Shown here: piece after piece, positions 1 to 4,285 of the stretch
Numbering within the stretch: the first letter of the stretch is position 1
Layout: every line of letters begins with the position of its first letter
Origin: Desulfobacteraceae bacterium
Lineage (GTDB): Bacteria; Desulfobacterota; Desulfobacteria; Desulfobacterales; ETH-SRB1
Direction: 5' to 3'
NCBI GenBank assembly: GCA_013202725.1
Contig: JABMRH010000146.1
Span: 1-6,223 of the forward strand
Length of the DNA stretch: 6,223 bases
Translations under genes and position numbers: made by a program
The notes under the pieces: generated by a model
The model's input: the letters and a program-made list of their open reading frames with translations, nothing else
The model's database searches: none
What the model was told of the DNA's origin: nothing

Positions 1-66
1 ATATAAGGTTTCTCCCTGCGGTCGAGATGACATACTGGCTGAATCCGACTTTTTACAAGTTTGTCA
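1..66. repeat. putative dispersed intergenic repeat (two short segments)
   Basis: This non-coding stretch has two segments that resemble short repeats I associate with intergenic regions of Desulfobacterota-like genomes. One (about 8-32) contains TCCCTGCGGTCGAGATGACA and can fold as a small stem, TCTC(11-14) with GAGA(24-27) and CC with GG. The other (about 39-66) contains GACTTTTTACAAGTTTGTCA. Neither is repeated elsewhere in the window, so repeat status rests on recall of pattern and not on copies seen here. Confidence 0.3.
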
Positions 67-95
67 GATATAGAGATTATAAATTTTGTGAAATC

Positions 96-105
96 GAGGG
101 GGGAG
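96..105 (+). promoter_or_regulatory. ribosome binding site of the exported-protein gene
   Basis: A purine run of GAGG followed by GGGGAG lies just before the ATG at 110. The GGAG at 102-105 sits only 4 bases from the start, and the GAGG at 96-99 sits 10 bases away, so either could pair with 16S rRNA. It supports the ATG at 110 as the true start. Confidence 0.6.
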
Positions 106-109
106 TGTC

Positions 110-541
110 ATGAAAAAAGGATTCTATTTTAGCCTCGTGGTGATAATATCTTTTTGTACGCTTGGAATGGGAGGTATGGGAGACGGAGATCAGATAACCG
201 TGCCTGAGCCCGAAGAAAACTACTCGGTAACTCTTATAGACCAGTCTGACGTGTCAATTGAGCTTGAGAAATTTTCCTGTGCCGGGCTGACCTGTCTTAC
301 AGGTAAACTGGGCAGGGTTGAAATATCTATCGACTTTGACAAGATAAGCTCTGTTTTTTTTCTATTACAGGATAAGGATGTTAATGCAAAGGTGAATTTA
401 AAAGACGGAAAGGTCGTCGAGCTTGTTGTGGACAAGAGCAAACCCTGCTATGGCGTATCTTCATTTGCAGATATCAGAATAGAGATGCAGGATATAAAAA
501 GGATAACTATTCATGGAAAGATGCTGAAGAAGGTCGAGTAG
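110..541 (+). CDS. small exported protein of unknown function with an internal duplication
   Basis: I do not recognise a named family. The 143-residue product starts with a lysine pair and a hydrophobic segment (about residues 5-19), followed by a Gly/Met-rich stretch, which is a signal peptide by appearance, so the protein probably acts in the periplasm or cell envelope. Cys16 is preceded by Ile-Ser-Phe, and the Phe at -1 is a poor lipobox, so lipoprotein status is doubtful. The mature part looks beta-rich and appears to hold two related halves (about 40-84 and 95-134). Each opens with V-x-L-x-D, continues with alternating hydrophobic residues and a Cys/Gly turn, and ends with a strand and D-x-I-x-x-[VI]-x-[FI]. 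Cys57, Cys62 and Cys113 could form a disulfide. It is followed by a repeat-filled spacer and seems transcriptionally separate from miaB. The start is supported by a strong purine-rich RBS. Confidence 0.72.
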   Translation: MKKGFYFSLVVIISFCTLGMGGMGDGDQITVPEPEENYSVTLIDQSDVSIELEKFSCAGLTCLTGKLGRVEISIDFDKISSVFFLLQDKDVNAKVNLKDGKVVELVVDKSKPCYGVSSFADIRIEMQDIKRITIHGKMLKKVE

Positions 542-585
542 TCGAGTGGGGAATTGGTTGAGTAGTCGTGTAGGGAATTGGGAGA
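538..585. repeat. 24-bp direct tandem repeat, two copies, spanning the stop codon
   Basis: Two adjacent 24-bp copies, 538-561 and 562-585, match at 20 of 24 positions. Both begin GTAGTCG and share the core GGGAATTGG. The first copy starts inside the last codons of the upstream gene and contains its TAG stop at 539-541. Because 24 is a multiple of three, the second copy places another TAG (563-565) in the same frame. An 8-mer echo (GTCGAGTA at 533-540, GTCGAGTG at 541-548) extends the repetition into the coding end. Confidence 0.8.
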
Positions 586-591
586 GTGGTT

Positions 592-668
592 GATTGTCGA
601 TTATCGATTAAAAGGATAGAGCGGAACGATTCCATCAATCATCAATCAACAATCATAAATCAACAATC
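592..668. repeat. inverted heptad-repeat element upstream of miaB
   Basis: The left arm (592-609) is built of 7-bp units of the form GATTRTC. The right side (634-668) is five contiguous 7-bp units of the opposite sense, consensus A[TA][CA]AATC. The left arm 592-609 matches the reverse complement of 651-668 at 14 of 18 positions, so the transcript could form a long imperfect stem. A perfect mini-hairpin, GGAA(623-626)-CGA-TTCC(630-633), sits between the arms. The element fills almost all of the spacer before miaB. It may be a REP-like or MITE-like dispersed element, but no second copy is in this window. Confidence 0.7.
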
Positions 669-673
669 CAAAG

Positions 674-2089
674 ATGAACACTAAATACTTATACATTAAT
701 ACTATCGGATGTCAGATGAATGTTTATGACTCCGAACAGATTTCAAAAGTATTAAAACCTCTGCAATATAAAATGACCTCATCCCCTGAGAAGGCCGATC
801 TGATTATTGCAAATACATGCGCTATAAGGGAAAAGGCGGAGCAGAAAGTATTCAGCTTTTTAGGCCGTCTTGCGCGCCTCAAAAGAAAAAAACCTGATCT
901 TATTTTAGGGGTTGGCGGATGTGTGGCACAACAGGAAGGGCTTAATATACTGGAACGTGTGCCGTACCTCGACCTTGTTTTCGGGACCCATGCCATTGGC
1001 CGTCTGCCTGGTATGATCGAACGGATAGAGGCTAAAAAATGCCGCATTGTCGATGTTGAAATGCCGGAAGGAATAGACGAATCTGTTTTTAGCGCTGATA
1101 CGGATGATAAGGGCAGGGTTGCAAGCTTTGTAACCATAATGCAGGGATGTGATAATTATTGCACATACTGTGTGGTTCCCTTTGTGAGGGGCAGGGAGGC
1201 AAGCAGGAGCCCGGAGAAAATAGTCGGCGAGATCCGTGGCCTTGTTGAATCCGGCATAAAGGAGGTTACCCTTCTTGGCCAGAACGTAAACAGTTTCGGT
1301 AAAAAGGAAGGGTTGTGTTCATTCCCCGAACTGCTCTCTCTTATTAATGAAATTGACGGCCTTTTAAGAATCAGATTTACCACTTCACATCCAAAGGATC
1401 TTTCAGATGATTTAATTTATGCCTTTAAAAACCTTGATAAATTATGCAGGCATATACATTTGCCTGTACAATCAGGCTCGGACAGGGTATTAAAAAGGAT
1501 GAACCGGAAATATTCCAGGGATTATTATCTTGCAAAGGTGGATAAACTGCGAAATATTTGTCCGGAAATAGCCATTACTTCAGATTTTATTGTAGGTTTT
1601 CCAGGGGAGACCGAGGATGATTTTAATGAAACGCTGGACTTGATCAAAACACTGCAATATGATGATATATTTGCGTTTAAGTATTCCGACCGTCCAAAGG
1701 TTCCTTCAGCCCTTTTTCGTCACAAGATATCTGAACAGGTTAAGAAAGACAGGTTGATTGAATTGTTGAAATTGCAGAAATATTATACAAGAAAAAGCAA
1801 TGAAGCTCTGGTGGGAACGACCCAATCGATACTTGTAGAAGGGTTAAGCAAAAAGCAGGTTAAAACCGATGCAAACAGCGAGAATATCCAATGGATGGGA
1901 AGGACATCAACAAACAAAATCGTAAACTTTATCTCAAACAATGATGTTTTTTTGCATGATGAAAATTTTTCAGGCAGGATAATTAATGTAAGGATTGAAA
2001 AAGCATTATCCCATTCTCTTCAGGGGATCCCAATTCATCAAACAATTACTGGTTTGAAAGGAGAAAAATGCTTATGCTGCACAAGGTGA
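674..2089 (+). CDS. miaB: tRNA-2-methylthio-N6-dimethylallyladenosine synthase MiaB
   Basis: Radical-SAM methylthiotransferase that adds a methylthio group to isopentenylated A37 of tRNAs reading UNN codons, a cytoplasmic reaction using two 4Fe-4S clusters and S-adenosylmethionine. The N-terminal methylthiotransferase domain has the three auxiliary-cluster cysteines C13 (in GCQMN), C49 (NTCAIREKAEQK) and C83 (GGCVAQQ). The radical-SAM CxxxCxxC motif is C159, C163 and C166 (GCDNYCTYC), followed by VPFVRGRE, typical of MiaB and distinguishing it from MtaB and RimO. A TRAM RNA-binding domain occupies about residues 380-446. The length of 471 aa is at the upper end for the family because of a roughly 20-residue tail ending in KCLCCTR, encoded where the next gene begins. 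An in-frame TAA at 656-658 with no start before 674 forces the ATG. No clear Shine-Dalgarno precedes it, only CCAAAG. Overlap with the next gene implies one operon. Confidence 0.96.
   Translation: MNTKYLYINTIGCQMNVYDSEQISKVLKPLQYKMTSSPEKADLIIANTCAIREKAEQKVFSFLGRLARLKRKKPDLILGVGGCVAQQEGLNILERVPYLDLVFGTHAIGRLPGMIERIEAKKCRIVDVEMPEGIDESVFSADTDDKGRVASFVTIMQGCDNYCTYCVVPFVRGREASRSPEKIVGEIRGLVESGIKEVTLLGQNVNSFGKKEGLCSFPELLSLINEIDGLLRIRFTTSHPKDLSDDLIYAFKNLDKLCRHIHLPVQSGSDRVLKRMNRKYSRDYYLAKVDKLRNICPEIAITSDFIVGFPGETEDDFNETLDLIKTLQYDDIFAFKYSDRPKVPSALFRHKISEQVKKDRLIELLKLQKYYTRKSNEALVGTTQSILVEGLSKKQVKTDANSENIQWMGRTSTNKIVNFISNNDVFLHDENFSGRIINVRIEKALSHSLQGIPIHQTITGLKGEKCLCCTR
2057..2063 (+). promoter_or_regulatory. 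ribosome binding site of the BFN gene inside miaB
   Basis: AAAGGAG lies within the last miaB codons, 4 bases before the ATG at 2068 and 10 bases before a second in-frame ATG at 2074. Either start would work. I keep the first because it is also usable, but the protein could begin two residues later. Confidence 0.7.
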
Positions 2090-2571
2090 GTATAGCCGGC
2101 TTGACTATGGACCCGACATCAAAGACGCCGATTATTATTTTAAAATCGGAGGAAAATGGCCAGGCCATTCCAATATGGATCGGATTACTTGAAGCAACCT
2201 CCATAGCTTCGAGTATGCAGAATATAAAGTTCGATCGTCCCATGACACATGATCTTTTCAAAAATTTTACCAATATACTTGATATTGATGTGCCAAAGGT
2301 TGAGGTCTGTGATTTAAGGGATAATACATTTTATGCCAAAATATATTTTACTTCCAAAGAGAAAGATTTCAGCATGGATGCCCGTCCGAGCGATGCAATA
2401 GCCATTGCTCTCCGGTTTAGCGCTCCTATTTATGTTGACGAGGGGGTTATTGCTAAGTCAAAACAGGTAGATGTTAAAGCAGAAGCGATGGACAAAAGCG
2501 AAGAAGGAAAAAAATGGGCGGAATATCTTGAACAACTTTCTACAGAAGATTTCGGTAAATATAAGGTATAG
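2068..2571 (+). CDS. bifunctional nuclease (BFN/DUF151) family protein
   Basis: A 167-residue cytoplasmic protein of the BFN domain family, named from plant proteins reported to have both RNase and DNase activity. The role of the bacterial members is not settled. The family core is clear: PIIILKSEENGQAIPIWIG near residues 21-39, then EATSIA, RPMTHDLFKN (about 57-66), and DARPSDAIAIALRFSAPIYV (about 104-123). The C-terminal acidic/aromatic tail ending WAEYLEQLSTEDFGKYK is an extension often seen in longer members. The gene overlaps miaB by 22 bases and has its own AAAGGAG inside miaB, so it is translationally linked to it. This suggests a link to tRNA or RNA metabolism, but that is inference. 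The start could be ATG 2068 or ATG 2074. Confidence 0.9.
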   Translation: MLMLHKVSIAGLTMDPTSKTPIIILKSEENGQAIPIWIGLLEATSIASSMQNIKFDRPMTHDLFKNFTNILDIDVPKVEVCDLRDNTFYAKIYFTSKEKDFSMDARPSDAIAIALRFSAPIYVDEGVIAKSKQVDVKAEAMDKSEEGKKWAEYLEQLSTEDFGKYKV

Positions 2572-2572
2572 A

Positions 2573-2608
2573 AAAGCTCAAAGACGAAAGCTCAAAGCTG
2601 AAAAGCTG
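2573..2608. repeat. degenerate heptad repeat, AAAGCTS type
   Basis: It begins two bases after the BFN stop codon. Four contiguous 7-bp units (2573-2600), consensus AAAGCT[CG] with one diverged copy (AAAGACG), are followed by an 8-base unit with an extra A (2601-2608). It runs on into the AACGAGT-type array downstream, so the whole BFN-PHP spacer is periodic at about 7 bp. No terminator-like hairpin is seen in it. Confidence 0.7.
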
Positions 2609-2613
2609 AAAGC

Positions 2614-2666
2614 AACGAGTAAGCAACGAGCAACCAGTAACGAGTAACCAGTAACGAGTAACCAGC
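2614..2666. repeat. heptad array abutting the PHP gene start (AACSAGY type)
   Basis: Six contiguous 7-bp units fill 2625-2666, alternating AACGAG[TC] and AACCAG[TC], so the array can also be read as three copies of a 14-bp unit. One more unit (2614-2620) is separated from them by AAGC. The array stops one base before the ATG at 2668. It contains TAA at 2638, 2645, 2652 and 2659, which together cover all three forward frames. It has no Shine-Dalgarno-like segment. Confidence 0.85.
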
Positions 2667-2667
2667 T

Positions 2668-3303
2668 ATGATCGATCTTCATACCCATTCAATTTTTAGT
2701 GATGGAGCTTTGATTCCGTCCGAGCTTGTCAGGCGTGCTGAATTTGCGGGGCTAAAAGGAATCGGGATTACCGACCATGGTGATTCGTCCAATCTCGACT
2801 TTATAATTCCCAGAATAGTCGCAATAGCGGAAGAGCTGAATAGAACCGTAAACATAAAGGTCATTCCGGGTATAGAAATCACACATGTTCATCCTTCCTT
2901 GATAGCGGATAATGTCAGAAAGGCGCGTTCTTTGGGCGCTAAGATTATCATCGTTCACGGCGAAACAATTGTTGAACCGGTTGCTCCCGGTACCAACAGG
3001 GCTGCCCTGGAAGCAGATATCGATATACTTGCGCATCCGGGCCTGATTAGCGAAGAAGAAGTTTTAACAGCAAAAGAAAAAGGGATTTTTTTGGAGATAT
3101 CGGCACGTAAGGGGCATTCTCTAACCAATGGACATGTTGCAAAGCTTGCCGGTAAAATTGGCGCAAAGCTTGTAATTAATACCGATGCGCATGATCCTGG
3201 TGATTTGATCGATAAAAGCATGGCGCAACATATTGTTTGCGGCGCCGGTTTGACTGAGAATGACTTTGAAATAATGCAACAAAATGCAGCATTTTTTCTA
3301 TGA
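2668..3303 (+). CDS. PHP-domain metal-dependent hydrolase (histidinol-phosphatase-like)
   Basis: A 211-residue protein made of a single PHP (polymerase and histidinol phosphatase) domain, a barrel that binds two or three metal ions and usually hydrolyses phosphoesters. Visible metal-ligand motifs are H5-x-H7 and D12 (DLHTHSIFSDG), D36-H37 (ITDHGD), E70 (PGIEITH), H97 (IVHGE), H123 (LAHPG) and D173/H175 (NTDAHD). All are intact, so it is probably active. It resembles the short histidinol-phosphatase-domain proteins of Desulfobacterota and archaea. No his genes are nearby, so the substrate is open: histidinol phosphate, another phosphoester or a nucleotide. The start is forced: an in-frame TAA lies at 2659-2661 and the HTH motif begins four codons after the ATG. 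No Shine-Dalgarno is present. It may be expressed from the miaB-BFN transcript or from an unseen promoter. Confidence 0.88.
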   Translation: MIDLHTHSIFSDGALIPSELVRRAEFAGLKGIGITDHGDSSNLDFIIPRIVAIAEELNRTVNIKVIPGIEITHVHPSLIADNVRKARSLGAKIIIVHGETIVEPVAPGTNRAALEADIDILAHPGLISEEEVLTAKEKGIFLEISARKGHSLTNGHVAKLAGKIGAKLVINTDAHDPGDLIDKSMAQHIVCGAGLTENDFEIMQQNAAFFL

Positions 3304-3304
3304 T

Positions 3305-3316
3305 TATCTATAGATA
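3305..3316. other. 12-bp perfect palindrome in the convergent gap
   Basis: TATCTATAGATA is its own reverse complement and takes up half of the 25-bp gap between the converging PHP and prepilin peptidase genes. It has no loop and no following T-tract, so it is not a standard terminator. AT-rich palindromes of this length can occur by chance. Confidence 0.4.
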
Positions 3317-3328
3317 CGTCGCAGCAAT

Positions 3329-4105
3329 CTATCCGAGCAAATTAAAATACCATGATATCAGACCAGGTCCAAAAAAGATATAGGTGACGGCGCCTGTAGA
3401 TAGAAACGGGCCGAACGGAACGGCGATTTTCATCCCTTTTTTAGTGCGCAGTATAATTGTGATTCCAACAAGAGTTCCGACAAGAGATGAAACAAAGATT
3501 GTAAAGATTACACCTTTCCAGCCAGTGATTGCTCCGATCATAGCCACGAGCTTTATGTCTCCGCCTCCCATGCCTTCGGCCTTTTTAATTAGATAATAGA
3601 TCCACCCGACCAACAGGAGACTTCCGCCCCCGGCAAGAAGTCCCAGCAGAGATTCCTTATATGTTATTGAGGGGATGGCAAAGGATGCCAGGAAGCAGAC
3701 AGGTATGCCGGGAATAGTTATTAGATCGGGTATGATCTGATGGTCAATATCGGTAAAGGTTATTACGATTAGAGCTGTAATGAAAGCAAAGTAAACAAAC
3801 GCTTCGAGGGTAGGCCCGAACTTGATGAATGTGCAGAGCGCAAAAGCGCCGCTAATAATTTCCACAAGCGGATAACGGAAAGATATCGGCTTATTGCAGT
3901 GGCGGCATCGTCCTTTAAGCCGGAGATAGCTTAAAACAGGAATATTGTCGTAGAATCGTATTATGCTGCCGCAATTTGGACAGATTGAACGAAGTGGATC
4001 AATGATTGATTTTGAGATCGGCAGCCTGTATATACATACATTTAAAAAGCTTCCTATACACATGCCGAATATAAAAATTATTGTTTGGACCAGGTAAGAG
4101 AACAT
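3329..4105 (-). CDS. pilD: type IV prepilin peptidase / N-methyltransferase (A24 family)
   Basis: Inner-membrane aspartic protease that cleaves the leader of type IV prepilins and type II secretion pseudopilins and N-methylates the new N-terminal residue. From the ATG at 4105 it has 258 residues. It has an N-terminal membrane helix with GSFLNVCIYRLP (18-29), then the cytosolic methyltransferase domain with a paired zinc-type motif C42-x2-C45 and C67-x2-C70 and RYPLVE (77-82). The remainder is several membrane helices carrying the two catalytic aspartates D119 (FTDIDHQIIPD) and D183 (GMGGGDIKL). The four cysteines show the bifunctional form. The start is ATG 4105 because GAGGA lies 5 bases upstream. 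The upstream TTG at 4117 would put the RBS inside the gene. No pilin or secretion gene is adjacent, so the choice between the pilD and gspO names is not decidable here. A promoter (TTGATT-17-TATAAT) lies just upstream. Confidence 0.93.
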   Translation of the reverse strand: MFSYLVQTIIFIFGMCIGSFLNVCIYRLPISKSIIDPLRSICPNCGSIIRFYDNIPVLSYLRLKGRCRHCNKPISFRYPLVEIISGAFALCTFIKFGPTLEAFVYFAFITALIVITFTDIDHQIIPDLITIPGIPVCFLASFAIPSITYKESLLGLLAGGGSLLLVGWIYYLIKKAEGMGGGDIKLVAMIGAITGWKGVIFTIFVSSLVGTLVGITIILRTKKGMKIAVPFGPFLSTGAVTYIFFGPGLISWYFNLLG

Positions 4106-4110
4106 TTTAT

Positions 4111-4115
4111 TCCTC
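4111..4115 (-). promoter_or_regulatory. ribosome binding site deciding the prepilin peptidase start
   Basis: On the minus strand GAGGA is followed by 5 bases and then ATG at 4105. The alternative TTG start at 4117 overlaps this motif, so the ATG is the better start, giving 258 rather than 262 residues. Confidence 0.7.
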
Positions 4116-4131
4116 AATCAAAATTTTAAAT

Positions 4132-4160
4132 ATTATAAGTATGTTTCATTGAAAAATCAA
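4132..4160 (-). promoter_or_regulatory. sigma70-type promoter of the prepilin peptidase gene
   Basis: On the minus strand, TTGATT (4160-4155) is followed by a 17-base spacer and a perfect TATAAT (4137-4132). Transcription would begin near 4125 and give a leader of about 20 bases that includes the GAGGA ribosome binding site. The -35 matches consensus at four of six positions. Confidence 0.65.
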
Positions 4161-4168
4161 GATTGATA

Positions 4169-4196
4169 TTGTCAAAGACAAATTATGTTTTATAAT
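4169..4196 (+). promoter_or_regulatory. sigma70-type promoter of lon
   Basis: TTGTCA (4169-4174) is followed by a 16-base spacer and a perfect TATAAT (4191-4196). The predicted start near 4203 gives a leader of about 80 bases. Its -35 lies 8 bases from the -35 of the divergent prepilin peptidase promoter. I see no heat-shock sigma32-like hexamers and no CIRCE-type inverted repeat here. Confidence 0.7.
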
Positions 4197-4205
4197 ATTA
4201 GTTTT

Positions 4206-4217
4206 GAGTTTAAACTC
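4206..4217. promoter_or_regulatory. palindrome at the start of the lon leader, possible operator
   Basis: GAGTTTAAACTC is a perfect 12-bp palindrome starting 10 bases after the lon -10 hexamer, at about +3 to +14 of the predicted transcript. That is a position where a bound repressor would block initiation. No second copy is seen near it, and no regulator is known from this sequence. Confidence 0.35.
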
Positions 4218-4274
4218 TTTGCCTTTAAATAACCCTGAGCTTTTTTGAGGCGGTTGTGAAGGGGGATACATTAT

Positions 4275-4280
4275 AAGGAG
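4275..4280 (+). promoter_or_regulatory. ribosome binding site of lon
   Basis: AAGGAG lies 5 bases before ATG 4286. It overlaps an in-frame TAA (4274-4276), which excludes any start further upstream and fixes the lon start. Confidence 0.85.
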
Positions 4281-4285
4281 AAATT

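Noticed and set aside
61..83. Promoter for the exported-protein gene (TTGTCA 61-66 with TATAAA 78-83)
   Set aside because: The spacer is only 11 bases, too short for sigma70. No better -35 is seen for that -10.
154..157. Lipobox at Cys16 of the exported protein
   Set aside because: Residues before the Cys are Ile-Ser-Phe. Phe at -1 does not fit lipoprotein signal peptides, so I call only a general signal peptide.
590..620. miaB promoter (TTGATT 590-595 with GATAGA 615-620)
   Set aside because: The spacer is 19 bases, the -10 is poor, and the hexamers are parts of the repeat units. The evidence is not sufficient.
724..1137. 137-codon minus-strand open frame inside miaB
   Set aside because: It lies fully opposite a clear miaB, and its translation is Ser/Arg-rich with no recognisable domain. 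It is a shadow frame.
2573..2666. CRISPR-like array
   Set aside because: Units are 7 bp and contiguous, with no spacers of unique sequence and no cas genes.
3281..3297. Possible intrinsic terminator at the end of the PHP gene (AAAATG, 3-nt loop, CATTTT, then T's)
   Set aside because: The stem is six pairs, almost all A-T, lies inside the coding end, and its T-run is part of the stem itself. It is too weak to call.
4106..4117. TTG start for the prepilin peptidase at 4117
   Set aside because: It would overlap the GAGGA ribosome binding site that is correctly spaced for the ATG at 4105.
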